Below are positions 34,144-41,537 of a stretch of DNA of 45,120 bases, in pieces (within the stretch, counting starts at the first letter, position 1; each line of letters starts with the position of its first letter). Both the position numbers and the translations under genes were made by a program. The stretch is taken from the NCBI GenBank assembly GCA_016930835.1, contig JAFGGA010000085.1, positions 1-45,120 on the forward strand, written 5' to 3'. This DNA comes from Deltaproteobacteria bacterium (GTDB lineage: Bacteria; Desulfobacterota; DSM-4660; Desulfatiglandales; HGW-15). Under the pieces are notes generated by a model. That model ran no database searches. It saw only the letters and a list, made by a program, of their open reading frames with translations, and was not told the DNA's origin.

Positions 34144-35062
34144 TAAAACCGTTTTTATTGTTAATCCTGAAGCGGCCATGGGCGCGACATTAAGGCAATG
34201 GCCGCGAATCCGGGCGCTTGCCAAAGATCGTCTGGGCATGTTCCGGACCCACTTCACCACCGGTCCCGGTGATGCCACTTTCATTGCAAGGGAATCCCTT
34301 CTTGACGGGGCGAAACGGATCATTTGTGTTGGGGGGGATGGTACCCTTAATGAGGTGGTAAACGGATTTATGACTGTTGACGGCCCTGTTCGCCCGGAGG
34401 CCCATTTAGGATTCATTCCCTTGGGAACAGGCCTGGATTTCATCAAATCCCTTCCTATCCCGAAAGAGCCGGAAAAGGTCTTGGATCTAGTTGCCGGTGG
34501 ATATTCTAAACGGATCGATCTGGGGCGTATCCGGTTTGAGCCCTCTGATGCCCAACCATTCTATAGGTATTTTCATAATATCACCAGTTTTGGGCTCGCC
34601 GGGGAGGTGGTCGAAAGGGTCAACCGACATTCCAAGGTATTCGGTGGTTTTATATCCTTTATATGGGGGACATTCATCTCGATCCTTGCTTATCAGAAAA
34701 AAAAGATTCATCTGAAGGTGGATGATCACTTTGATGAAACCATAAACGCATGGAATGTGTTTGTCGCGAACGGACGGTATTGTGGCGGCGGGATGTGTGT
34801 AGCCCCTGAGGCAACAACAGAGGACGGCCAATTCCACATAACGATAATTGGTGATCTCAGTCTTATGGAGGTATTCCGGAACCTGCCCAAACTCTATACA
34901 GGAAACATTTTAAGAGTCGTTAAGGTGTTTCCCCTTATCGGCAAGCGAGTAGAGGCGGGATCGCATGACAGGGTTCCCTTAGATGTGGATGGGGAACAGC
35001 CGGGACAACTCCCTGTGGCAATTGATATCATACCGAAAACCCTGTCCATCATCGCAGCGTGA
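34127..35062 (+). CDS. Diacylglycerol/lipid kinase family protein
   Basis: The 311-residue enzyme has the DAGK catalytic domain: VFIVNPEAAMG, the nucleotide loop VGGDGTLNEVVNG and FIPLGTGLDF in place of the common GTxNDF. The C-terminal beta-sandwich includes FVANGRYCGGGMCVAPEA and ends in DVDGEQPG. Members phosphorylate diacylglycerol, sphingosine or related lipids at the membrane. There is no strong ribosome site, and the start overlaps the small ABM frame, suggesting coupled translation. No neighbour points to a specific lipid. Confidence 0.85.
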   Translation: MTLPIDKTVFIVNPEAAMGATLRQWPRIRALAKDRLGMFRTHFTTGPGDATFIARESLLDGAKRIICVGGDGTLNEVVNGFMTVDGPVRPEAHLGFIPLGTGLDFIKSLPIPKEPEKVLDLVAGGYSKRIDLGRIRFEPSDAQPFYRYFHNITSFGLAGEVVERVNRHSKVFGGFISFIWGTFISILAYQKKKIHLKVDDHFDETINAWNVFVANGRYCGGGMCVAPEATTEDGQFHITIIGDLSLMEVFRNLPKLYTGNILRVVKVFPLIGKRVEAGSHDRVPLDVDGEQPGQLPVAIDIIPKTLSIIAA

Positions 35063-35103
35063 CACCTGAATCAAAGGCCTAAAAAGATTCTGCTTGCTCC
35101 ATC

Positions 35104-36381
35104 TCAAACGTATGAATTCAATAAGGTCCCTCTTACGATTCCCTGAAGCATTTCTGCTGATGAGCTATAAAGATAATCCGTAAATTTCACATCCATCTTC
35201 TGTGCTTCTTTAGCATACTCCAAAGGAGAAGCGGTTATGACCCGGGAAGATAAATTCTGGATCTGCACGGCCAAGCCGTCAAAGCCTGCAAACAACTCTT
35301 TTACCGCCCCCATATCCCGGTTGAGAGCCGCTCCGAGTTGGGTCTCATCCATATTGAGCCGCCCATTTTCATCAGGGGTTATACCGAATGTCGCTAGGGT
35401 GCTTTGCTGGTTTGAAATGAATGTGGTTAGAGAGGAACCGAGCTTGTCTTCAATATATTCCGCATTGTCTTCCAAAAAATCCAGGAACGCATTGAATTCG
35501 GAGACAAGGCTGGTTATGGCCTCGGCTGCTTTTGCCTCATCCGGGGCTATTCTCAATGTTGCTTGTCCGGCGGACTTTAAATAAACCGCAACCAACCCAT
35601 CATCCAGATAAACGCTATTCTGATTGGAAGAATAGTCATTCCCGTCTACTCGGTATAGAGCATCCTGCCCTATAGTCTGAAGATTATTCATACCGGTTAT
35701 GGCATTTGCATTTCCGCTGATATCGTTGATTACGAAGGTATTTCCCGCCCCGCTGTTTTGAGCAGTGATTACCATTTGCTTTATTCCGGTGGTAATCCCA
35801 TCCACGATATCGGCTGAGATGCCTATTCCCGCATTGTTGATGGCCTGCGCGATCTTCTGGAGAGCGTCTTCATTGGTATCCTCTTCCGATATCTCTACGC
35901 CGATAATATGCTCCGCCCCATCAATATTGAGATCAAAGGTGTTCCATCCGGGGTCAATGGCACTCAGGTCCTCACCGTTGAGTTCAAATCCGACATTTTG
36001 CTGTGCCTGAGCCAATTGTATAACGGTGATATCATAGCCAGACAATGAGGCCCCTGAATTGGCTGAAAATGCATTAACGGCCGATGCTTCCAGTATGCTG
36101 GAATCGGATGATAGGGCGGATCGATCATAAAAAACCGAATCGGGATCATTCAGGGTCAGGACCTTCGCCCTATCGGAAAGCTCAGAAATATTTTCGTAAA
36201 GCCCTTTTAGTGCGAATTCAGACTCCTGGGAGAAGATCTGTTGATCAAGTCTGCCACGCAGGTTATCAATGGCCGACGAGAAGACATGCATCACGATCTG
36301 GCCGGCATTGCCTACCCCAAGAGGGGCAAGGAGATTGGTCATGGTCAAATAATTACTATAGGAGCCGGTTATTTGCATCAT
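35104..36381 (-). CDS. Orphan FliD-like (flagellar cap/hook-associated protein 2) protein
   Basis: The 425-residue product shows FliD features: long N- and C-terminal helices, GYDITVIQLAQAQQNVGFEL near residue 120, TSLVSEFNAFLDFLEDNAEY, and the C-terminal block FGITPDENGRLNMDE followed by KELFAGFDGLA. There is no signal peptide, as expected for flagellar export. The first of two adjacent ATGs at 36381 is preferred, with GGAGG 7 bases upstream. No other flagellar gene lies in the window. It stands behind a cyclic di-GMP riboswitch and terminator, so its expression should follow the motile/sessile switch. It could be a cap-like adhesin. Confidence 0.72.
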   Translation of the reverse strand: MMQITGSYSNYLTMTNLLAPLGVGNAGQIVMHVFSSAIDNLRGRLDQQIFSQESEFALKGLYENISELSDRAKVLTLNDPDSVFYDRSALSSDSSILEASAVNAFSANSGASLSGYDITVIQLAQAQQNVGFELNGEDLSAIDPGWNTFDLNIDGAEHIIGVEISEEDTNEDALQKIAQAINNAGIGISADIVDGITTGIKQMVITAQNSGAGNTFVINDISGNANAITGMNNLQTIGQDALYRVDGNDYSSNQNSVYLDDGLVAVYLKSAGQATLRIAPDEAKAAEAITSLVSEFNAFLDFLEDNAEYIEDKLGSSLTTFISNQQSTLATFGITPDENGRLNMDETQLGAALNRDMGAVKELFAGFDGLAVQIQNLSSRVITASPLEYAKEAQKMDVKFTDYLYSSSAEMLQGIVRGTLLNSYV

Positions 36382-36393
36382 TTTCATCCCTCC

Positions 36394-36428
36394 AAAAGAA
36401 AAACCCATTCCAAAAGGCAAGGAATGGG
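36394..36428 (-). terminator. Intrinsic terminator of the riboswitch expression platform
   Basis: On the minus strand CCCATTCC (36428-36421) pairs with GGAATGGG (36411-36404) around a 9-base loop and is followed by TTTTTCTTTT. It lies between the riboswitch aptamer and the ribosome site of the FliD-like gene, the usual place for ligand-controlled termination. Confidence 0.85.
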
Positions 36429-36451
36429 CATAGCTTTTCACGTTCCGTTAT

Positions 36452-36537
36452 GCAACCCCGCTGCCTTATCCTAACAAGGACTTAGACCGGTGGCTTTGCG
36501 TCCCAACCTTTCGGTCGATTTGCCTTTAAACGAACTG
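36452..36537 (-). promoter_or_regulatory. Cyclic di-GMP-I (GEMM) riboswitch aptamer
   Basis: Reading the minus strand: GGCAAATCGACCGAAAGG, then TTGGGACGCAAAGCCACCGG, then TAAG, and a closing AAGGCAGCGGGGTTGC. The conserved GGGACGCAAAGCC core, the CGAAAGG tetraloop arm and the GGGTTGC closing strand are the hallmarks of GEMM-I RNAs, which bind cyclic di-GMP. The terminator sits just downstream. Confidence 0.93.
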
Positions 36538-36594
36538 ATGATATTCAACTTCTCATTTTTTTTATCGGCATTTCGTTAAAAAAACTTGAATTAT

Positions 36595-36790
36595 TTGTAT
36601 GATTTGAAATTTTTGAAAAGCTTGGCTCAAACCTATGGATTCCGAGATCAAGTCGCGGAATGACCATCCTAGTTCTTTGGTTGCGGAACGATAATTTGTC
36701 ACCACTGATTGTTGCTCCGTCATTCCACGACTTGAATCGGGTTGCTTGGATTGAAAAAACCTAAATTGTTACAATTACTTTAAATTATTG
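36595..36790 (+). repeat. Family B repeat copy 3, enlarged
   Basis: TTGTATGATTTGAAATTTTT, then GCTCAAACCTATGGATTCC and, after about 100 extra bases, AAAACCTAAATTGTTACAA match the two ends of the compact copy at 24129-24206. The middle contains two CGCGGAATGACC/GGTCATTCCGCG-type palindromes shared with copy 2. Confidence 0.55.
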
Positions 36791-36875
36791 AGTTTAAATC
36801 ATATTTCCATGGATCTGTGTCAATGGGGCTCACAGAGAAAAACCTTGTGTTTCCAACATGCAGACGAGGAACCCC

Positions 36876-36904
36876 TTGACATGCTTAATAAATTCATTTA
36901 ATTA
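36876..36904 (+). promoter_or_regulatory. Candidate sigma-70 promoter for the nucleotide-sugar dehydrogenase
   Basis: TTGACA (36876-36881), a 17-base spacer and TAATTA (36899-36904). The -35 is perfect and the -10 moderate. It lies about 118 bases before the start codon. Nothing else in this gap resembles a gene. Confidence 0.38.
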
Positions 36905-37021
36905 CCTGGATAAAATAATAACTGTAGGGTCCTAACCCGACATTGCTCATGGAATGGGGCGGGATCATTCAAATCAAATATCGCATTTAAGGTTTTGAAC
37001 CTTTTTAGAAAGGATCTTTTT

Positions 37022-38665
37022 ATGGAATATTCTATCAGTCCCGATGGTGAGAAGTTTATGCTTCCTGATGAAGCAGATTATTCACGGGAGTACGAAAGAT
37101 TGGCTGAACTGGCCGACCAGCATCGCGCTGAAGGGCATGAGATCGTCGTCGTTATGGGGCTTGGATTTGTAGGGGCTGTTATGGCCGGTGTGGTTGCAGA
37201 TTCCGTGGATAAGAATACGGGTCAATCCAATAAATTCGTCATCGGAATGCAACGCCCAAGTCCAAGGAGCTTTTGGAAGATTCCCCTTTTTAATAGAGGC
37301 GTATCCCCCGTGAAAGCAGAGGACCCGGAAGTGGCCCCCATGATTAAACGTTGTGTAACCGATAAAAAAACCATGACCGCCACATTCACCTACGATGCTT
37401 TGTCATTGGCCGATGTCTTGGTAGTGGATGTCCAGTGTGATTTTCTTAAGCAGGAATTGGGGAATCTCCGAAGCGGGAACGCGGATATCAGCGCCTTGGA
37501 AGAAAGCTTTAAGATCATCGGAGAAAAAATACCCCCCCAGTGTCTGGTGTTGATAGAAACCACCGTCCCTCCCGGAACCACGGAGTATGTAGCGTACCCG
37601 CATATCAAAAAGGCGTTTAAGAAGAGGGGGATTCAAGATGAGCCTTTATTGGCGCACTCATACGAGCGGGTCATGCCCGGGAAAGAGTATGTGAGATCTG
37701 TGCGGGATTTTTGGCGGGTTTGCAGCGGTATTACTAAAGAAAGTCGGGAACGGGTCACCAGATTCCTTTCAGAAGTCCTGAACGTGGATAAATTCCCGCT
37801 GACTGTCCTGGACAGACCCATAGAAAGTGAGACGTGCAAAATCGTGGAAAACAGTTATCGGGCAACCATCCTGGCCTTTCTCCACGAATGGAGCCTGTTT
37901 GCCGAGACGAACGGCGTGGATCTCATAAAAGTCATTAAGGCCATCAAAGTAAGGCCCACCCATAATAATATTATCTTTCCCGGGCCGGGAATCGGTGGAT
38001 ATTGTCTTCCCAAGGACGGAGGATTGGGTCTTTGGGCCTATAAGCATTTATTGGGGTTTGAGAATGATGTCTTCAAGATCACCCCGGAAGCCATCAATAT
38101 TAATGATACCAGGGCGCTTCATGCGGCCCAGTTAGTCCGCGATGCCTTGAGAAATATGGGGCGAATCATTGCGGCCTCTCAGGTTACCCTCCTGGGCGCC
38201 TCTTATAGAGAGGATGTGGGCGATACCCGATACAGCGGTTCGGAAATCATTGTCAGAAAATTAACGGAGATGGGAGCCGAGGTGAAGGCCCATGATCCTT
38301 ATGTGGAACATTGGTGGGAGCTTGAAAAGCAGGAGTCTTATCCTGCTGTGGGAGCGAGCTGGTCAAGATTTTTTCGTAACCAGGAGCACCTAAGCGATTT
38401 TCGGATGATTCCGGACTTGGCGAAGGCGCTGCATGGGTCGGATGCCATAGTATTGGCCGTTCGCCACAAGCAATACCTGGACCTTGATCCGGACGCGGTC
38501 GTCAAGATGGCGGGTGACTCAGTGGCGGTAATCGATTGCTTCGGCATCCTGGATGACGAAAAGATTGAAAGGTACTTTGAGCTGGGTTGCGAGGTCAAGG
38601 GCCTGGGCCGAGGTCATATCAATAGGATTAAGGATAAAGTCAGGAAACGTAAGCAAGGCAAATAA
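37022..38665 (+). CDS. Nucleotide-sugar dehydrogenase (UDP-glucose/GDP-mannose dehydrogenase family)
   Basis: The 547-residue enzyme oxidises the C6 hydroxyl of a nucleotide sugar to a carboxylate with two NAD. The NAD fold starts at VVVMGLGFVGAVMAG (about residue 42). The catalytic Cys328 and the following Lys331 lie in GIGGYCLPKDGG, and the C-terminal UDP-binding domain has LLGASYREDVGDTRYS. It exceeds the usual 430 residues by over 100, with an N-terminal extension and an insert near SPRSFWKIPLF. AAAGGA lies 7 bases before the ATG at 37022. The exact sugar is unknown, and no surface polysaccharide genes are adjacent. Confidence 0.85.
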   Translation: MEYSISPDGEKFMLPDEADYSREYERLAELADQHRAEGHEIVVVMGLGFVGAVMAGVVADSVDKNTGQSNKFVIGMQRPSPRSFWKIPLFNRGVSPVKAEDPEVAPMIKRCVTDKKTMTATFTYDALSLADVLVVDVQCDFLKQELGNLRSGNADISALEESFKIIGEKIPPQCLVLIETTVPPGTTEYVAYPHIKKAFKKRGIQDEPLLAHSYERVMPGKEYVRSVRDFWRVCSGITKESRERVTRFLSEVLNVDKFPLTVLDRPIESETCKIVENSYRATILAFLHEWSLFAETNGVDLIKVIKAIKVRPTHNNIIFPGPGIGGYCLPKDGGLGLWAYKHLLGFENDVFKITPEAININDTRALHAAQLVRDALRNMGRIIAASQVTLLGASYREDVGDTRYSGSEIIVRKLTEMGAEVKAHDPYVEHWWELEKQESYPAVGASWSRFFRNQEHLSDFRMIPDLAKALHGSDAIVLAVRHKQYLDLDPDAVVKMAGDSVAVIDCFGILDDEKIERYFELGCEVKGLGRGHINRIKDKVRKRKQGK

Positions 38666-38684
38666 TGATGTGGCTTGATTGATG

Positions 38685-38726
38685 GATCCGGATGATAGAT
38701 CGGAAATATTTCCCATGATCCGGATC
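38685..38726. terminator. Long-loop inverted repeat between convergent genes
   Basis: GATCCGGAT (38685-38693) and ATCCGGATC (38718-38726) are a perfect 9-base inverted pair with a 24-base loop. The second arm is part of the palindrome ATGATCCGGATCAT. A short T-run (GTTTT) follows. A bidirectional terminator is possible; the loop is long for a classic one. Confidence 0.35.
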
Positions 38727-38795
38727 ATCTGTTTTGATCGACGCAGACTTATTTTCAGGCCAATTGATCTGGATTTTATAAAAGGTTTCTAAAAT

Positions 38796-39287
38796 CTATC
38801 GTTTTTTATCATGCGATAAGGATGTGATAAAACAACCGCCTCCGGCATGAATATCCAAAGCCCCTACAGTAGGTTCGACGTTTGGATCATCAGGAGGCTC
38901 TTGCTCGTCATCCTCTGAATAACCGTACGAGTTGTTCACCTCGTTAGAAAAGCCGCTTTCAAGACCGGCATCTTGGCTGCTATAGGCCGTAACAACAAAA
39001 AAATGGATCTGATCATCATCAAGATCCGTCAGGGTATATTCGGGGTGATTGGGGTTTCCCAATTCGGTAACCGGGATGTCAATCGGGGATGGTCCTTGAT
39101 AGGCATCCGTACCATTATAGGGAGGGCCGGATGACCCTGTTTTGTAATAGAGTTTATACCCACCAATATTGTCTTCGGGGTCGGCATCCCAGGCAAGGGT
39201 GATATCCATCGCTTCGGCCGCATCTTGAAAAGAGAACAAAAGGATAAAAATGATGAAAAAGGCAATATGAACCGACTCTCTTTTCAT
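38796..39287 (-). CDS. Exported fibronectin type III protein with shortened GGGCFI tail
   Basis: The 163-residue product has a signal peptide of about 26 residues, then one fibronectin type III domain (ITLAWDADPEDNIGGYKLYY ... FFVVTAYSSQDAGLESGFSNEV, about residues 28-118). An acidic linker (EDDEQEPPDDP) leads to GGGCFITSL near the end. The phrase resembles the Gly-rich CFIATAAYGS sorting-type tails of deltaproteobacterial surface proteins, but here it is only about 15 residues and ends KKR. It may be truncated. Location is probably the cell surface or periplasm. Confidence 0.7.
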   Translation of the reverse strand: MKRESVHIAFFIIFILLFSFQDAAEAMDITLAWDADPEDNIGGYKLYYKTGSSGPPYNGTDAYQGPSPIDIPVTELGNPNHPEYTLTDLDDDQIHFFVVTAYSSQDAGLESGFSNEVNNSYGYSEDDEQEPPDDPNVEPTVGALDIHAGGGCFITSLSHDKKR

Positions 39288-39642
39288 GGTATGGTCTATC
39301 GTTAAAGCTGTTTTTGATTGGATTTGTCCGTTAGCCTAGCGTTGTTCCATTCATCCCTCCTTCCCTCCCGGGAGGCGCTGGAGGGAATTTGGGGCATTTA
39401 TGGATGGATACCAGTCTAGCGGATTATGGAAATTAAAAGGCTTTCCCTAAAGACCTTTTCCCATAGATTAACTCTAAATCCATGAATCTTTGACTCAAGA
39501 TCCATGGATGGACAACTTATAGTAACACCATATATGGATGTGTTAGGCTGATTGCAAGAAAAAAATGCATGAATCCAAAGAAACTTGATCTTCTTTTGAA
39601 AAGTAGATAATTTGGTGACGGTTGATCGATATTGGAGGTATC
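39288..39642. other. Intergenic stretch with one palindrome, no gene
   Basis: A family C palindrome (CCTTCCCTCCCGGGAGGCGC, near 39355-39385) is the only structure seen. Phrases such as AAATCCATGAATCTTTGACT recall family B surroundings. A GGAGG for the next gene is at the right edge. Confidence 0.45.
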
Positions 39643-40320
39643 ATGGATATTATCAAAGAGGCCCTAAAAAATAGACGAACATCACTTTCTGAGTATGAAT
39701 CAAAAATGATCCTGCATACCTATGGTATACCCACCACTCGAGAAGAGATCGTATCAGAGCGACAAGAACTCACAAAAGCCATTCAAAAAATCGGATTTCC
39801 GCTAGTCTTGAAAGCATCAGCACTCGATATCAGCCATAAAACGGAACGCGGGCTGGTCCGCGTGGATATACGTGATGAAAAAGAGGCCATCATCGCATTT
39901 GATGATATTATGGGCCAAGTTGAGGAGAAAAATGGTGCCGTTTTGGTTCAAGAAATGGTCAAAGGAGCCCGTGAATTGGTTGTGGGGCTCACACGAGACA
40001 ATCAATTCGGTCCATGTGTGATGTTCGGACTCGGCGGCATCTTTACGGAAGTCCTCAAGGATACATCCTTTCGAGTATTACCCATAGAAAGACGAGACGC
40101 CTTGGATATGATGCAAGAGATCAAGGCCAATAAGATCCTCGGACCCATACGAGGGATGCCTGCAGCGGATTTGGATCAATTGGCGGATATTATTATGAAT
40201 GTGGGTCGGATTGGTCTTGAAAGCGATCATGTTCAAGAGATAGACATCAATCCCATTATCCTGGCCGGGAGTAAGCCCATAGCCGTGGATGCCCTTATAG
40301 TACTGACCCCAACACCCTAA
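39643..40320 (+). CDS. ADP-forming acyl-CoA synthetase beta subunit (ATP-grasp)
   Basis: The 225-residue ATP-grasp subunit resembles the beta chain of ADP-forming acetyl-CoA synthetase, which conserves energy by turning acyl-CoA, ADP and phosphate into acid and ATP. Motifs include FPLVLKASALDISHKTERG, VLVQEMVKGARELVVGL, GPCVMFGLGGIFTEVLKD and the terminal EIDINPIIL. The ATG at 39643 has GGAGG close upstream. The alpha subunit with the CoA-binding and phospho-His domains is not in the window, so the partner must be encoded elsewhere. It could work on acetoacetyl- or acetyl-CoA from the catabolic cluster, which is conjecture. Confidence 0.85.
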   Translation: MDIIKEALKNRRTSLSEYESKMILHTYGIPTTREEIVSERQELTKAIQKIGFPLVLKASALDISHKTERGLVRVDIRDEKEAIIAFDDIMGQVEEKNGAVLVQEMVKGARELVVGLTRDNQFGPCVMFGLGGIFTEVLKDTSFRVLPIERRDALDMMQEIKANKILGPIRGMPAADLDQLADIIMNVGRIGLESDHVQEIDINPIILAGSKPIAVDALIVLTPTP

Positions 40321-40364
40321 ATATTTTAAATAAAATGGCTTCCTTCCTTTTTTGTAGTTTTTAC

Positions 40365-40410
40365 TTGACAGAAATCGAATTGCGTGGCATGAAAATGAAA
40401 AACGTAACAC
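40365..40410 (+). promoter_or_regulatory. nikR promoter with candidate NikR operator
   Basis: TTGACA (40365-40370) is followed after 17 bases by CATGAA. Overlapping the -10 is GTGGCAT-N13-GTAACAC (40384-40410). The right half equals, and the left half partly matches, the GTGTTAC-N13/14-GTAACAC pattern that I recall for deltaproteobacterial NikR sites. This suggests self-repression by nickel. Confidence 0.42.
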
Positions 40411-40426
40411 AGGATAATCGTTCAAG

Positions 40427-40843
40427 ATGTCTCAATTGGTGAGATTCGGCGTATCTATTGATAAAGACCTGCTGGATCGGTTTGATCACCTCATACAGGA
40501 GAGGAACTATACCAACCGGTCAGAGGCCTTTCGGGATCTTATTCGCCAGGAGCTGATCAAACGGCAATGGGAAGGAGAAGGTGAGATTGCGGGAGCCATT
40601 ATCCTCATTTATGATCATCATAAGCGTGAGGTTATGAATAAGCTGACGGATATACAACATGACTATCAAACCGTCATTATCTCCACCCAACACATCCATC
40701 TGGATCACCATAATTGTCTGGAGATCATCGCCGTCAGGGGTAAACCCAAGGAGGCCCAGGCGTTGGCCCACAGCCTAATATCCATTAAGGGCGTGAAGCA
40801 TGGGGCATTGAGCATGTCCAGTACCGGAAAAGAGATTCATTAA
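40427..40843 (+). CDS. nikR: Nickel-responsive regulator NikR
   Basis: The 138-residue regulator has a ribbon-helix-helix DNA-binding domain (VRFGVSIDKDLLDRFDHLIQ, NRSEAFRDLIRQ) and a C-terminal ACT-like nickel domain. The four square-planar nickel ligands are all present: His78, His89, His91 and Cys97 in STQHIHLDHHNCLEI. With nickel bound it represses uptake genes. There is no strong ribosome site before the ATG. It lies upstream of an FmdE-type gene and a peptide/nickel-type ABC transporter, which are its probable targets. Confidence 0.95.
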   Translation: MSQLVRFGVSIDKDLLDRFDHLIQERNYTNRSEAFRDLIRQELIKRQWEGEGEIAGAIILIYDHHKREVMNKLTDIQHDYQTVIISTQHIHLDHHNCLEIIAVRGKPKEAQALAHSLISIKGVKHGALSMSSTGKEIH

Positions 40844-40849
40844 AAAACC

Positions 40850-40898
40850 GTATTATTTTTTTTCTTGATAGTAACACGATTTTTAAAATCGTAATAAC
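40850..40898 (+). promoter_or_regulatory. Candidate NikR operator and palindrome before the fmdE-transporter operon
   Basis: GTATTAT-N14-GTAACAC (40850-40877) resembles the element before nikR. It overlaps the perfect palindrome ACGATTTT-T-AAAATCGT (40876-40892), and GTAATAAC follows. The two share the phrase GTAACAC with the upstream operator. Binding is inferred. Confidence 0.4.
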
Positions 40899-40919
40899 AT
40901 TTATAAAGGAGAATACAAT

Positions 40920-41537
40920 ATGCAGAAAGAGGATCTTTTTGAATCTGAGGATTTTAGAAGATGCGCGGATTTCCATGGCCATATCTGTCCGGGCCTGTCC
41001 ATCGGCTACAGGGCGGCCAAGGTTGGGATGGATTCGCTCAAGGAAAAACGTGCCTTGGATGAAGAAATCGTGGCCATTGTAGAAAACAACGCCTGCGGTA
41101 CGGACGCGGTTCAGGTCCTGACCGGATGCACATTCGGAAAAGGGAATTTTATCTTTAAAGACCATGGCAAACAGGCCTTTACGTTTATGGGCAGGAACAC
41201 CGGGCAGGGGGTCCGGGTAGCATTAAAGCCGGATGCCTTGAAACCGGATGACCGTCACCATGAGCTCATGGACAAAATCCGAGAAGGGAGCGCCACGAAA
41301 GATGAGCAGGAAGAATTTCAAACCATTCACCTCCAAAGGGCCAAAGAGATTTTAGGCAAAACCGCGGGTGATCTCTTCACCATCCAATGGGTAAACACGG
41401 GGCTGCCTCCCAAGGCCAAGATCGAACCTTCCATCCCCTGCGATCGCTGCGGCGAGCCCACCATGGCCAGCAGATTGGTGCCAAAAAATACCCAAAAATT
41501 ATGCAAGGATTGCGCGAGTGAAGGAAGGAGATCATGA
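40920..41537 (+). CDS. FmdE-family protein with C-terminal zinc ribbon
   Basis: The 205-residue cytoplasmic protein has an FmdE domain, named after a gene of the methanogen formylmethanofuran dehydrogenase operon. It shows CADFHGHICPGLSIGYRA (His19, His21, Cys23), VENNACGTDAVQVLTGCTFG and GKGNFIFKDHGKQAF. Residues about 174-200 hold a two-knuckle zinc ribbon (CDRCGEP ... CKDC). AAGGAG lies 8 bases before the ATG. The family may handle metals for Mo, W or Ni enzymes, but no activity is established. Its stop overlaps the ABC binding-protein start as ATGA, so production is coupled to the transporter. Confidence 0.85.
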   Translation: MQKEDLFESEDFRRCADFHGHICPGLSIGYRAAKVGMDSLKEKRALDEEIVAIVENNACGTDAVQVLTGCTFGKGNFIFKDHGKQAFTFMGRNTGQGVRVALKPDALKPDDRHHELMDKIREGSATKDEQEEFQTIHLQRAKEILGKTAGDLFTIQWVNTGLPPKAKIEPSIPCDRCGEPTMASRLVPKNTQKLCKDCASEGRRS

